This document shows positions 35,401-51,000 of a DNA stretch of 64,000 nt, piece by piece. A program made the translations under genes and the position numbers. The notes beneath the pieces were generated by a model, which was given only the letters and a program-made list of their open reading frames with translations, did not search any database and had not been told where the DNA came from. This stretch comes from Atherix ibis (lineage: Eukaryota > Arthropoda > Insecta > Diptera > Athericidae): contig OY282605.1 in assembly GCA_958298945.1 (NCBI GenBank), positions 112,030,267 to 112,094,266 on the forward strand, written 5' to 3'. Position 1 is the first letter of the stretch. Each line of letters begins with the position of its first letter.

Positions 35401-38400
35401 CAATTTTTAATAATCTTGAACTGTTAGCTGTCACGTTGGCAACACTTTACCTGACAAATTTAAATCTTGGGTGATTTTTGCGACAGCCTATATTTTGATT
35501 ATGTTTCAAGAAACAAGATGCTACTTCCCTTGAACCTTGGTTTTATTATATTATATTATTGGATATTATTATTGGGCCAGTACAAACGCAGACAGCATTT
35601 CAATCAATTAATTTTTAGCATAAAACAAACCTGCGAAATAATGGAGTTATACATAGAAGGGAACTGATTAGAATTTTTTTACAAATTTAAAATAAAACAA
35701 TATTTTTTGTTTACTTTTTTTGGATATATATTTATAATGTTGTTTTTTCTATCTCAAATTCAATAAATTCTGTTATATTTAGTTTTATCAATTGTTCCAA
35801 AAAAAGTATGTAACCATAATTACAGTTTAGATTTTTTCATTTTTGGTTTTTATTATTAACAAAATAAAATGAACAAAAATCCCAATATAACAACAATGAA
35901 CATGTGTATATGTGTGTGTGTTTGTGTGTTTGTTATTTTTTTCTTTTAAATTTTAAATTTTTTTTAATATGTTCTGCTCTTTTTTCCAAATTAGAATTAA
36001 AAATACAGTTTTATTACAGCTTCTTAAATTTTTCTTTTAAATTTTGTCTTTCTTTGAAAATGATATATTATATAATAATATTAAAATAATAATAATTATA
36101 TTTATACACAAAAATATATGATTAATAATTTGAATAAAATTAAAATGAAAAAAAAATAATCAATATTATTATGATTATTATCATATAAGCATAAATATAT
36201 AATTTTTTTTCCAGTACATTTTCTTATTAGTTTTGCATGGTTTTCTTTTTTAAATTTATTTATATCTATATTTAATTATTATTATTATTATTATTATATG
36301 CATACATAAGTTCTTTAATATATCACTAGAGTGTATTATTATTAATTTTTTTAATTATAAATTTATATTTTTCACAATGATTAATTTTAGTAGAAATACG
36401 AAACAAAAATATATATATAATGTATGTTGTATATTTTTCATATTTATAATTCACATACATATTAAATTACATTAGATTTTATTTTCTAATTGTTTATAAT
36501 ATCAATTAATCATTCCCCGTATATTTTGCATTCCTATTTGTTATAAGCAACCTTAATTTAAATGCTAATTATTTATCTTTTTCACATTTTTAACTTAAGA
36601 AAAAATAATAATAAAGAAAGATTTCAAAAGAAAAACAAAAATATATGCAACAAAAAAATTTTGCAAATTATTTAATTAAATCCTATTTACTATTAGTTAA
36701 TAATTAATTTATCTATTATATGTGTATAATATAATCTTGTATATATAGGTATATACAAGTATATCTTATATTGTAGTTATATCTAGTCATTTTTTTTTCT
36801 AAACAAATAAATTTATTTCTTAATTTAGCAAATCTGCTACACACATTAAAATACAATTAATTTTCAAATTTTACATTCCTAATATAAATATGTTTATATG
36901 TTTGTATATATTTGATTATTTGAAAAAAAAAATACCATTTTATCTTAGTATATATTAATTAATTTTACATTAATATATGTATGCATGTTTGTATTTTTAT
37001 ATGTAAACAACGATATTTTTTATTATAATTCATTCCAATATAACAGATCTGCATTATCACAGGCACAATTACATATTTTTTGATAAACAAAATGCTAAAA
37101 AATATATTTAAAGTCACTCACGGAAATTGTTTTAACTTTTTTCTTTATAATAAATTATTTCTCTTGTTTTTGATAAAAATATTTCTTTTTTTAATAATAT
37201 ACTTTATGAAAAGAAAATATTTAATATTTGGGAAAAAATATAGAAACTAGTAATAGATAATAGTGATATTATATTCAATTACTAGGCGTCACTAACTAAA
37301 AAAAAAAATTATAAATTTTCAATTTTTAATAAACTATTAAAAATAAAATATAAAGTAATTTTTTTAAAAATGTTATTATAATATTAAACTAAACTTTTCG
37401 GTGCATTTTTCTAGTCTCTGCTAATAACCTTACCATTTGATCATAATTTTAATCAAATTGAGAAACAGATAACTTTTAATTCAATAATATTAATAAAAGT
37501 AGTTCTTTTGAATGTGTTTTGAATAATAATAAAAAAATTAACACACTCACGATAAGTTTTAATATTTGTATATAATTTTGTATTTAGGCGAAAAATTATT
37601 TTACAGAACACTAATCTTAATATTTTTGGAAAAAAAAGTTTAAAAACAAATGTAACTCATTATCATGTACGACAACCGTAATCTTTTTATTTAAAATCTG
37701 CATTACCCACAACTAAATATGCATGCAAATACAACTGACATCAGTTATTTTGAAAGAGAACCCGAGCTACATCCAACGACTTTTTCTAGTTAGATTGCGC
37801 GCCTTGTTTACATTTATTATTAAATTTTCGAACAGTTAAACGTTTTGCCTGTATCATATCCAGATACGTACCACTTAATTAAAATTAAGGAAAAAAATGA
37901 CTGAAGAATAATATGTTTTCTAGTGAAACATTTTTTTTATATTCCTTATTATATATATTGTATTAAATTGGAAATATTCTAACTTAAGATAATGATTAAT
38001 TAACAAAATTATGTTTTCCTTACAAGTATTTTATATTTGCTTTAGTTGAGTAATAATTTGATTCCCATACATAATGTTATCCATAAAAGATCACGTACTA
38101 AAAATGAGCCCTATTATCTTATTTTTTTAAATATTAACAATTAGTTAAGCCGGTCACTGGCCTAATCCAATAGTACGACTCACTGATTCTTACCATGTAT
38201 TTATTCTAACTGTTTTGATATTTTAATAATGCTGGCACAACAAAATTTTCATAATGGACATTTAAAATTATTAAAAAAATAAATAAAAGAATCTATTGTT
38301 TCTTTTATTTTATTTTTTTAATAATTTTAACTAAATTACAATAATGGAGAAAAATTCACTTTCATGGAAGACTTTATTTAAATAATATTTTCTTCCATTT

Positions 38401-39383
38401 TATTATAAAAATAATTGCAGGAAAATAATATCATTGAATTTATCTACTCGGCCACTTTGGCTACTGAAAATAGATACATATATAAGTATACGTAAGAAAT
38501 TTATATTTTCACACAATATTTGAAAAATTGAATAATGCAGAACAGATTCTTCAAGGACATTTCTTCCTTAAAAATTTAAACCATAACAACCAATTCTTTA
38601 GTTTTAATATTTTGATATCCCCTTTATAATTTCATTTTGTAATCAATAAAAATATGTATATAACTGAATTCCGACTAGTTTTTTAAATTGCAAAACTATT
38701 TTTCACTATTATTTCTCTATTTCATTTTCAATTTTTTTTTTCTATCAATTTGATCCTTACACAAAACGGGGAATGACTAACAATATTTTTTTAAAATTTC
38801 TTACATTATTATTGTTTTTTATATATTTATATAATTTTTTACTCCGATTAAGTAATAAAATATATTTTTAAGCAAATACCATTGAAGAAAATTATCAAAT
38901 GAAAACGAGAAATGAAGGTTAATTGTTGTGACAAAAACAAATACATTATATCGATTAAAATAATATATACTCGTATAATAAAATGTTAGTTAATTTTTCG
39001 TATATCGATCACAATAGTAAGTTATAATATTAGCACTAGTAGTAGTTAATAGTTGATAGATGTTGATTAAATTTTATTTTTCAACTTTATTCAGTTTGTT
39101 AATTTATTTATTTTCCTATTTCATGACAAACTAATATTTTTCTACAACATATATGCTCGTTTAATAAGAGCAACAACAAAAAAAGAAAGTAATATGAATA
39201 ACAAATATATATTAAGAAAAACAAATTCTGCAAAAAACTGAATAAACACTGAAAAATCGTACGAATTTCAACAAAAAAAAAAATCAAATAAAAACAATTA
39301 ATAAACTCCCGTTAAGATAAAAGTAATATTAAAAAAATATATTGATAAATTGAAATAATTATTATTATTTTAACAAGAGCCTT
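35401..39383. other. AT-rich desert and probable 3' flank of the ZFAND4-like gene
   Basis: No genes are recognised. There is a GT-rich run at 35903-35935 and an (ATT)n run at 36268-36297. The part nearest 39449 may be 3' untranslated sequence of the minus-strand gene. Confidence 0.45.
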
Positions 39384-39420
<37 letters not shown>

Positions 39421-39424
39421 ATAA
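39384..39424. repeat. (TA)n microsatellite
   Basis: About 40 bp of alternating TA with one TTTA interruption, 26 bp beyond the stop codon of the ZFAND4-like gene and probably within its 3' UTR. Confidence 0.9.
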
Positions 39425-39449
39425 TGATAAATTTACTGTGCATTTTTTT

Positions 39450-42400
39450 CTAAATTTTTGGCAGCTTTTGCGCCACTACTAGTGGATTTTCACGTGCTAG
39501 AATTTTTTTCCCCTCCGATTTAAAATTATAGGAACAATTATGCGCTTCGGCGTAGCGATGTTGCGGACAAAAAAGCTTTTCGCAATGGCATTTCATAACC
39601 ATTATCAGGCCAAGTTTTTTATTGCATTCCGCACAGCGCAGTTTTGAGGTCTTCTTCTCAATGGTCGATTGCTCTGCAGAGGGTGACCTCGCTTTTATTT
39701 CAGACTGTGGCTGCAATAACAGCTGACAATTTTCCTGATCTTTTAATGAAACTTGTGATTTTATCTGCGACTGTAACTGTGTTTGCAACGACGATTGAAT
39801 CTGTGACTCTAATTGTATTTGTATTTGTGACGTTTTAGTAGCTATTCTAGAATATCGTTGTTGCAATTCCGAGTGTAAATGTGTTTCGAGTTTCAGCGCC
39901 ATTGCCGATGGTGTCGCAGATTTTGATCCAACAGATGGTACAGTGGGCACTTTCACCGAATTTGATGATAACGGTGTATCTATTATTGACGTAGTGAACG
40001 TCGATGATATATTTTTATCTAGTTCCTGATCCAAGAGCCGATTTCTAGTATTTATACTACTTGGCAGATGCGGTTTTTTTATTGTGGCTATGCCATCAAT
40101 ATCGTAATCGGATAGTGTAAGAGAACTTCGACTTGTTTCCTTACTCTGGTTCCCCATCGACAAGCGACCGCTAAGCGGTGCTGAGGTGAGGAGGTCGAAA
40201 TCATTTACCATATCGAATCGGTCTAAATTCATGTTAAATAAACTCTCATCAGAAGTGAAATCAATCGGAAAATAGTCGTTCGTAGCTCCTGCGGGACCTG
40301 ACATGGCGTTATCATAACCAAGATTAGAGTATGAATAATCATCATCGCCACCGCATAAATCTTCTTCTTGAAGACGTTCACGGGAAAAATTATTATGCTG
40401 CATGTTGCTTGAACACCGCTTGTTGCCATTTTTCATTATGTTTGAACCTATACCATTGTCCCATATGTATTTTGTGTTGACAGTATCTACAGAATCAATA
40501 TTATTTAAATGACTTATATTACTACTTCGATCGTCTTTCATGCGCAAAATTTTCGTTCGATCCAGATTTTCATAGCTTCGGACAAAATCTAGAGAACCAT
40601 TGTTTCGGTGTCGTGAAAACGAAGATGGAAGTTCTTGACTAGCACTCTTAGACGAATTCTTTTTGCGTACACCATTAAACAATTCCAAATCTGATGTACT
40701 ACTTGATAAACAGGCATCATTTAGATTTGTATAGCCACGACGATACTGTATAGGTACCGCGTCAAGTCTTGACGCATGTGCAACTGGATTATAATTAGTA
40801 TTCAGCAGTGTCGGACTACTCCCAAACATCATTCGTAACTCATTCAGTTTTATCGACTTCGACTTAGAATTACTATGCAACATACAACAACTACCATTAA
40901 AAACATCCTCCTCGTCATCACTAAACGTCAAGTCACCATTTATAAAATTCAAAGAATTCGTCGATGGCTGCGATTTACCATCTAATTCTGATGAATTATT
41001 CCAACTAGTGCTGTTTATCTCTAAATTGGATGCTATTTTTAATACCGAACCATTTTCACAACAATTATCCCTACTTCGTTCTGTTTCAATATCCGAATAT
41101 TCTTCATTTAAAAAATTCAATTCCAAATTATTTAAACCTAAATCCGAATGATGATGATGATTCCACGGAGATTTCAATACAGTCTTATTTGGTTTAGAGT
41201 CCCTTTCAGATGCCGTCGCATCCACTTCTGGATGGTTTGTTGTCAGCTTCGGATATGTATCCAAAACATTTTTCGGTGATTCGCCACGTATTGTAAGTGT
41301 TTCCAGTTGCGGGTCCGATGAATGAAATGATTCGACCGGCGAATCTTCTCGTATCAACAATTTAGGTAACTCGTAATTGTTTTTCGCTACAAATGCAAAT
41401 AATTATCAATAATAATGCATAGTTGAGATGGAAACTATTCTAAACAAAATTTTTAAAACATTATTCTAAAAAAGAATAAATCTTTGATGAAAACTCACCT
41501 TCAGATGTCATCTTATAAAATCGAAATGATGCGTCCAAGGCACTTTTTGTTGACGAGCCAGAATTATCCAACTTAAAATCAGATGCACAACCAGACGTAT
41601 CGACCGAATTCAATTCGATTGTTTGCTGTCTGTCTATGAACAATTTGTTCTCAAAACCAGCTGATGTACCAGTATTAAGACAATTGGCTCGCTTTGGTAA
41701 TCTCAACTCGCGATCCTGTGATTCGGCACTTAGGCCAACACCAACACCGACACCAACTCCAACACCAACGCCCACATTTGAAGATATTTCACTTTTCACA
41801 TCGTTTGGTTTTTGTGACAATTTGGTTGAACTTAATTTCTCGATAAGATCCTGTACCGACTTTGAAGTTGTATCCTTTTCTATATTTTTCTTATACGATG
41901 TAGTGAAGAAATTTTCTAAAACTGATGATATTGAATTGCTATTGGAATGAAATGAAGACCTCTGATCAATCATTTCATCAATTTTCAAATCGCTAGTGTC
42001 GATCATTTTAAACGATCGGTTTCTTCGAATGTTCTCACGAATTTTCGATCGTGTCTGTTCCGAACAATTATTACTTATACTGCTATTATTACTATTATTT
42101 GGCTTCGATATAGGCCGATTAATGACTAATTTACTACAATTATTTTTAATGGTGCCCAAAGTCTGTGATGGATACTTTGCCTGCATATCCAGATCGCTTT
42201 GTTTGTTAAGTAAATTATAAGACGGGGGCGGAGGTGATAAAGCATGCATTTGAAAGAAATTATCGCCTTTCTTAGGCTGTGCCACAAGCGACGGTGGACG
42301 AATCCATGTCTTATTAAGGCCATATTTATTTAAAAGTCCTGATGATGATCGCCGCGTTGATTGCAATGAATAATCTGATGAATTAACTCTATCCGAACTA

Positions 42401-45400
42401 ATATATTTGGATTTTGCTGCCGCATGACACTCTAACAGTTTCGATTTAAAACACTGTTCCCATTCATAATCATTTGTAATATTTGATTTGAATTGATTTG
42501 ACAACATTTCCAAATTATCATTACGTTCACGTTCAGTTTTCAATGATAAATTTTCCTCATCGAATTTCTGATGGCACATATTTGCTTCATTTGGTGAAGA
42601 CAATTTCTTTCTAATTTTTTTATCTTTATTTTTCTTTTTTATATCTAATTTTTCTTTAAGTAAGTGCATTTTCTAATTAAAATAAAAGAAAAGGATAGCA
42701 AATAATATTAATTTTAATTTTTTAGAAGTTTATGAATATTTTGAATTTGTATCACATATTTCCTTAATTGATTATTGCCGTTATAATAAATGTAGTATTA
42801 AATATTTATTTACCTCTAAAGTTTGTAAATTATCCTTCAGCCATTGATCGTATTGTCCCTCGGATGATGTGTTTGCGTTTTCCGTGTTTTTATTGACTCC
42901 GTAATTTTTTTTATCAGATCGAAATTTCATTATACGATGGATATTCTTTTTACAATCTTGATAGAATAAAAATTTAACACCGGGCGTTGATATTGTTAAG
43001 GGATCATGTCTAACAAAGCAATAAATAGTTCGTAACGATATTACCAAATGCTTAAGAAAATTCCATTTACCTATTTGTGTTAAAAATATCACTAATATCA
43101 AACCAACTTTCGCAGTCGGGCAAATTAACAACACGTCTCGCCGACACCGGCCCACCTTTGATATCAAGCACTAATTGGAGTCGTGATCCACTTGCAAGTG
43201 GAATATCCTTCATTTCAGTTGCATCACTCAATTCTTGCTGATTGTAAAGTAAATGTTGTTGACCGATAGGTATTCCTAAAAGAAAACAAACAATATACAC
43301 CAATTATAGTAAACAGTATAAAAATTAATTAAATTTGTCATTAATTGAAATCAAATTGAATATATTTAAGTTTTTATAACAATCAATGAATTTTTATAGC
43401 GAGAAAATCAACCATTATTGATTGTAATGTGTGCACGTGGTGTTATTCTAAAGATATATTTTGCTGTGTGTTAAATGTGTTAAAACTGTAGCTTCCCAAA
43501 ATTGTAAGACTATTTTTTATTTTACTTCGGAGAGTAAAATTAATTAAAAATAAAAAACGTAGCACCGGGAACAAATCGCACGAACTTGGATGCCAATTGA
43601 AGTCACCAAATCTCGAAATTACGGATTTTTGGAACTTTTAATTGTTTAATTATAAACAAACTTAAAAACACCACAAATTTTTGCGGTTAATAGACTTCTT
43701 CTGTTCCACCTTAAAATACTCAAACATCCGATTATTAAATTTTTCGATTTATAAAAAGAATTAAATATTTTGCCTTTACTAACAATACTAATAAATTTAT
43801 TTTTCTTGCATCCTACATTGATACCAAATCGATTTACTTATTTGATTCATTAAATTGCATAATTATTTATTGTATATAAAATTTAGCAATTAATCCTTAT
43901 TAATATTTCCTTACCTTGAATATTAATGGAAATTATATATAAGAAAATTAGAAAAATTACTAATTATTTGAATTTATTAATTCTAAGTGCATCAAAATAA
44001 AATCAATTTTCTGAAAACTCAATATTATTATATACCATACCAGAAACTATAAAATCTAGTTATATAGTTATATTATTGGAACTATACAATAATTTGTTCA
44101 TTTATTTCATTGTTTTATGAAAAATATATAACTTTTCTTCTATGGACAGTACAAAATATTATTTTTTCATAGATTTCGTGTTAATAAAATATAACAAACT
44201 AACTAACTATCCCAGCTTAAAATGTAACTAAACAATTTAATAGGTTTTTTTACTCCATAAAATCATGATAATTTTATGCCATACTCATAATTAAAAATGT
44301 TCCACAAAAAAGTAAAAAAAAGTATATTGGTATTTTTAGATTGCGAAATACAAAACTAATGAACTATTGAAGATAAAATATTTTTTTTAAATAATTAATA
44401 AAAATGGAAAATAATTCACAAAACTATTAAATGGAATGAAATATGTAAGTTTTTAGGAATTTTATCGCATCAGAACAAAATATTGTGTTTTTTTTTCTAA
44501 CAAACTTACACATTTCTTATCATTAATAGAACTTTAGAAAATAAAAAATACACTAAAGATTATATTAGTTGACCTATAAATTGAACAAAATCAAATTATT
44601 TCTCTTATTTTTCAAAAAATAATATTAATGGTCTGCCAAAACTGACTTGCATCCTTGAAAGGGAAAAAAAAGTATAAAGAAAAATAATAATAGGGATGAA
44701 ATTTAACATTTGGCTTTGATGAAAATAATTTTCCGATAAGAGTTACAGAGAAAACTAACTAGAACTTATTTGTAAAAATCTATTTTCTTAAAATATGTAA
44801 ATTTAACAAAATTATAGTTCGTTTAATTTATATTATGTAAATATATTCATAAAGAACGTAGTTTGATTTTTATTAAATATATATATTCAAAAAGAAGTAC
44901 GACTTGAAAAGACAATCAAAAGAAATGGAATGTTATTATATCAAATAATAATTTTACCGCAATGTTGTTCCATAAAAAACGCTTTTTTGTTTTATTCTAT
45001 CAAATGTGGATGCCTTAAAATTTAACAAAATATTAATATGAATGTATTTTTTTTACAAAACATTTTATACCCCATACTTCTATGGCTTAATTAATTATAT
45101 AATCTGCAATTAATGCATAATCTTTTTGTATATTGAACCCAATTTCTACAATAAAAATTTGTATTCTGAATAAGAGTTTAAGAAAAATAAAAAAAACTTT
45201 CCATTTCAAGGGAAGAACACATTTTCAAATAACTCTGGAATCAAAAACAAAATATACCAGCCTTAATTTTATATTGTGCCCGGGTTTCAAAATAAAACTT
45301 CACCCCAATACAATGGTTTAAAAACTCAAAATATTCACCAAAATACAAATATTGACAAACAAAAACCAAAATTAATTATTAATTAAATATATAAACCAGA

Positions 45401-46655
45401 AAGGATATGCAGGTGACTATCTACCAACGAGATAATTGAAAATATTGAGCAGAATGATACAAAACAGCAAATAATAAGAATTATCAAGTATTAATTAAAA
45501 ATATTAAAAATTTTTTAAAAAAAAACCATTTTTTCTCCCAATGCACGAACATTTTTATTCAGGATTCAAAATTAAGTTGTAGTTATTTAAAAATTAAGTA
45601 TAAAAATATGGAACAATTTTATTATAATAGTAAATTTTTTTCTAGTTTAAATAACACATTTCCGAAATTAAATACAATAAAAAGTGAATGTTATGATAGT
45701 GCATAGAAAAAATTATTTCTTGAAAGTGTTTTTTTTTTATTATCAATAACATCTGTGTGAGATGTCATTCTCGTATTAAATTCATTATACAAATGTAGAC
45801 TACATGCATACAAATATGGTATATCATACGAAATAATTTAAATATTTTAATAAATACTGACTAAACACATGTTAGATAATTGATTCTATGAATGAGATAT
45901 ACAAATAAACTTGTAATTTGTGCTACTCTGGTTAGAAACGAAATGGTGTCTCTTTATTAATGCATTTGTATGTTGTATCGAGTAGAGAATACAATTTCAC
46001 TGTCAGAAAATTTCAAATAATTTCGAAAGTCCCGTTTATTTATTAATAATTTTGGCAAATATGGAAACTCTTAGAATATGCCATTAAAAATGAAAATAAT
46101 CGCATTTTAATATTTACAAAAATGTTTATATTTCAAGCAAATATTACAAAGATAAACAAAAATGAATTTATCTTTTTGATCATTTTAAATTTTCATATTA
46201 AATATATATAAGACATAATAAACAGTCAGAAAGGTCATTTAAAAATCAATGTCATACCAAAATGAATCCGTTCTAAGGTATCACCAGCTGAATAGAAGCG
46301 AAAAGTCAATTTAATAAAATTCTTTAGACATTTTCCGAAAAGAATTGCTTTTATATGGAATAACATTAATTTAGTATTAAGACCTTCAAAAATTCCTTCC
46401 ATTTGACTTATAATCCAAAGGTTAGTTAACGAATGATATGTGATGATGATTCACAATACGAAAAAATTACATCTTCTCGTTCCTCTTATAATTAGGTCTA
46501 TCTAGCATAAAATTCAACATTTAACAAAAATACAAACCTTCATATTTTTGGATTTTAGATTTTATATTGCCAACTGTGTCCTTGTCCGTCACTGTTACTT
46601 CAAACTCTGATCCTGTCAGCGTTTCGACAATTATATCATATTGCGGAAACCACAT
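39450..46655 (-). CDS. Zfand4: ZFAND4-like protein (ubiquitin-like domain plus AN1 zinc finger)
   Basis: Five coding exons join in phase: 46655-46538, 43275-43071, 43009-42814, 42672-41499 and 41386-39450. They encode 1209 residues. Residues about 6-85 form a ubiquitin-like domain (TLTGSEFEVTVTDKDTVGNI, GIPIGQQHLLYNQQELSD, RLQLVLDIKGGPVSARR), the arrangement typical of ZFAND4/ANUBL1. The C-terminus holds an AN1 zinc finger with Cys1149, Cys1152, Cys1164, Cys1166, Cys1171, His1174, His1180 and Cys1182. Between them lie about 1000 residues of low-complexity, Ser/Asn-rich linker with an alternating Gly-Val run (about 41735-41775) and a Gln-rich SQIQIQLESQ segment. AN1 proteins are linked to ubiquitin-proteasome functions, but ZFAND4's own role is poorly known. 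It is head to head with VPS11. Confidence 0.88.
43276..46537 (-). other. Large intron 1 of the ZFAND4-like gene
   Basis: 3.3 kb of AT-rich sequence between a GTTTGT donor and a TTTTAG acceptor. No other gene or element is recognised inside. It is by far the longest intron of this gene. Confidence 0.75.
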
Positions 46656-48072
46656 CTTTTATCTTAAAAAGAAAAGCACAAAAATATATCCACATCAAAA
46701 TAGAAAATTATAATTGATCGAAAAAAATACTATCAATTATATTTCGAAACAATGAAACAAAAATGATAATTTTTTCTTAATTTGGTGAATTTTTTTTTTA
46801 ACTTGCCAACAATTTGACAATTCGCGGGCCATATACGTCAAAACGCGAGCATTAAAAATGGTGAAACGTCCAAAGAAAAATAATTATATTGAATGCAATG
46901 CAAATGGATAGATAATTTTTTTCTCTCTTGCTATTTGGAGAAATTACCTCGAATTGACGGACGGATATTTGGTGAAATAATTTATATAAATTTATTGTCA
47001 ATTTATTAACTAATATCAAATACGAATTTAGAATTAATCACGTAGAATTTTCTTATATGTGTCGAAGGAAAACTATGGCTAAAACGCAATTTTTTCACGG
47101 AACGTTTAGCGAAACACTCGTTTTCCCAAGTCCGCCATACATTTGCACGCACACACCCGATCGGTCGCATGCATAAAGGCAGCTTAGCTTTTCATTTGTG
47201 TGCACCTTTTTGCTTATGTAGTACTCGCAAACGATTACTGCGTTTGGAAACTGTGTTGTTGCTGTTGCCTCTACTAATACTGCAGCTACATGTATATGAC
47301 ACTGTCGACGGCAACAAAATTTCCTATCGCGACCGTAATTTTGCTATTTCTCTAATTAGTTACGATATTGGATGTTTTTTTGATGGTATCGGTCTCGCAC
47401 CTCAGATTCCTGTGATCCGTACAATGAGCTATATTTTTTCACTCCCGAACCGAACAACTGGACAATCTTCACACGCGATTGTAAATTTCATATGTTCAAT
47501 TTACATACATTGATAATAACTCCACCAAATTTATCTATATAACACCCCTATTTTTAACAAAATTACTTTCACATCAACTTTTTAGAAATATTTTATATAT
47601 TCTTCGAATTAAATTCACTAATCATCAAAGGCCTAACCAATTTACGTGTCTTCACACTTCACTCCTTGTTGGCCTATCAGCCATCACAAAAAAATTTTCT
47701 TTCCAAAAAGTTCAGTGCATTCTTTATTTTCATATTTTTCAACACACCGAGGTGGTGAACTTTGTTTTTCAATAAATAGTTATAATTACTGAACATAATG
47801 TATTTTCAAATAAAATAAATTTTATTTTATTTATATAGTTCAAATAATATAATTTTCATTTAATAATATTGCAATATAGTTATTTTATATTTATGCAAAA
47901 ATTCATTTTCACCATATCGGCTAGTACTAATTTCATCAAGTGTGGTAGCACTTATGCTGTTCAATTTTCTATAATGACAGCTCATTTTTAGATCTGTCAA
48001 ATAAATAAAAGAATGTATAAATATTATTTTTACTTGATAATGATTGTTAAATAAGCAAAAATCATTTAAAAA
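46656..48072. promoter_or_regulatory. Divergent intergenic region between ZFAND4-like and VPS11
   Basis: 1.4 kb separates the two start codons. The central part (47080-47480) is the least AT-rich stretch of the neighbourhood and carries a 114-codon frame that resembles no protein. It probably holds the start sites and 5' leaders of one or both genes. The sequence near 46820-46860 (cgcgggccatatacgtcaaa) is also GC-richer. Confidence 0.45.
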
Positions 48073-51000
48073 ATGGCAATATTTGAGGTAAAATCACCAC
48101 TCCATGTTCAAATTATTTTAAATTACAATAAAAGTATTCATTAATATTAAAATTTAAATAATACTTATAGTGGAGAAAATTTAATTTTGTCGATCTAAAA
48201 CCAGCTGCTGATAAGGGTCAAGTTGCCGAAGCATTAAAAGTACTTTAATTATTTATATAATTTTTTAATATTGGAATAAATCAATATAAACAAATTTTGA
48301 TTAGGACACAGAAATTGTATGTGGAACAAGCGGAAAAAGTCAAATAATACTCTGCGATTCTAATGGATGTATCCATGTTTTTTATCGAAACTGGGAGTAT
48401 ATATCATTCAAAGGTCATCATTTTCCGATATTTCTCTGTGCGATATCACTTCAACATAATTTATTGATAACAATAGCGGTTTGTATAATTATTTGAATAT
48501 ATTAATCATATTTTTTTTATACAAACATGGTGATATGATTGTAAACTAATTGTACAGAATGAAGAAATTGGGGATGTTCCTCTGTTTAAGGTGTGGAGTT
48601 TATCAAAAATTACCAAAGATAATGGGGCACCTTGTTTGCGAGCTGTGAAAACAGGTTTACAGAAACCCACAGCTTTGGGTAAGTGTAGCATTATAATTAT
48701 TCAAATTATAAAGGAAAAACTTATTTGTGAAAGACAATTGCTATTATATATTGCAGCTGTCAGCGAAAATGGTCAATACATGGCTATTGGTTATGAAACT
48801 GGTAATATTTCACTCTATCGTGGTGATATTGCAAGAGATCGATCAAAAACGGTTAAGTCACTATCAAATAAAACAAGTGCAATAACAGGAATTTGCTTCA
48901 AATCACAAGGAAAGGTAAAAAAAAATATGAACAATAAACATATTTTAAATTGTCATTAATTGTAGATAACTCACATGTTTGCTTGTTCGCAATCTGGAAT
49001 TGTAGTCTATAATTTACAAAATAAGGATAGAGAACCGTTAGTTGAATTGGATAAAAAGTATGCCCCCGCCAGATGTTGTGCTTTGCAAACACCACAACCA
49101 CCATACGATGCTCATTTTATGGTTGGTAAAGATGATGTAAGTTTGAATTTAATTGTAATGTACTTCTAAAATAAACTGTATAAAACAAAAATCATGTATT
49201 TTTTAGGCTGTATACTGTTACACAGTAGATGGTCGAGGTCCTTGTTATGCTTTGGAAGGTGAAAAATTAATAATACAGTGGTTTCGATCACATCTTCTCA
49301 CTATAACAAAGACGACTAAAAGTAAAGTGTCTTCGCAAAGAGGAAATACAGCTATTTTGTAAATATTTGCAAAATTTTCATATAAATTTTTTTTTATACA
49401 CAATATTTGATATTCTTTTCAGAGAATATATGTTAACAGTAATCGATATCCAAAATAAATGTATTGTGTATTCAGCACCAATGGGTACAATTATTGCTGT
49501 TCTTATAGAATTTGGAAATTGCTATATTCTAACTAAAACCAAAGAAGTCTATCAACTAGACGAGAAAGATTTGCAAAGCAAATTAAATTTACTTTTTAAA
49601 AAGAATTTTTATGATATTGCGATAAGAATAGCAAAAAGCCAACAATATGACAGTGAAAGTTTAGCTGGCATTTTTAAACAATACGGTGATCATCTATATG
49701 CAAAAGGAAATTATTCTGGTAGGTAAAATTTGTATGCAAAGGGATATTGTTCTACTAAAAATTATCATATGCTTAAGTATAGTAACATATCCACACAAAA
49801 AAATATAGTAAATAAAATTTTCTAAACAGGTGCTGTTGAACAATACACAAAAACAATAGGATATTTGGAGCCATCATATATTATTAGAAGATTTCTAGAT
49901 TCTCGGCATATAAACTATTTAACTGATTATCTTCAAGAGTTACATAAACAACGACGTGCTACCGCAGATCATACAACACTGCTTCTAAATTGTTTCACTA
50001 GATTAGATCTTACCGATAAGGTAGAATAAATTAAATGATTATTGTAAATTTTGGAAAGTTGGGTATTCTATTGTACATAATACATGTTTTTTTAGTTGGA
50101 AGAATTTTTGTCCAACGACAACAATCCTGACGTTATGTTTGATTTGGATGTTGCTATAAAAGTTTGCCGAAATGCACCAGGTGAACAAGCACTGTCGCTA
50201 GCAAAACGAAAACAAAAGCACGATCATTGTATCAGTATTTTAATTGAAGATATGAACGCCTATGAAGAGGTATATGAAATGAAAAACATTTTAAACTACC
50301 AAATTACGATTTATTTAATTAGGCGCTTGAATATATATCGACTCTTTCTTTTCACGATGCTGAAGAGAGTTTGAAAAAGTATGGAAATGTTCTTATGGAA
50401 AATTGTCCAGATCGTACTTCTGAACTTCTTAAAAGGCTATGCACTAGTTATAAATTGAATGAGAAAAATGATGCATTAGTTATAGATACAACCGAATACA
50501 CTGAACGTGTTAATCCAGAGAAATTTATTCACTTATTTTTTAAATCTCCAGACAAGTATTTAATAATATAATAATAGTATTAAACTATTTTAATTTAATT
50601 TTCTTATTCGATAGACTAAAAGACTTTTTAGAACATCTCGTTACAAGTATAAATAACTGCAGTTCCATCGTATACAATACGCTTATTGAATTATACTTGA
50701 AAAGTTGGCAAAAGTCTAAATCAACAAACGATGAAATGCGCCTAATGGATCTTTTACGCACATATGAAGATGTTTATGATAAAAATCATATTCTCGTATT
50801 ATGTCGGGTTTTTAAATTTTGGCCAGGTGTTATGTGGATTTATGAAGAAGAAAATTTGTAAATACATCAATTTAATAATATAGTCCTTATTTATATTAAA
50901 ATCTATATATTTTATATGTATTCTATTAAGATACCATCTAATAGTTCGACATTATTTACAAATACGAGACTATGAAAATCTACTTCAATGTTGCAAAAGA

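Noticed and set aside
47169..47513. A 114-codon protein gene between ZFAND4-like and VPS11
   Set aside because: No domain, odd composition, and it sits in the presumed divergent promoter. Its openness is explained by the local drop in AT content.
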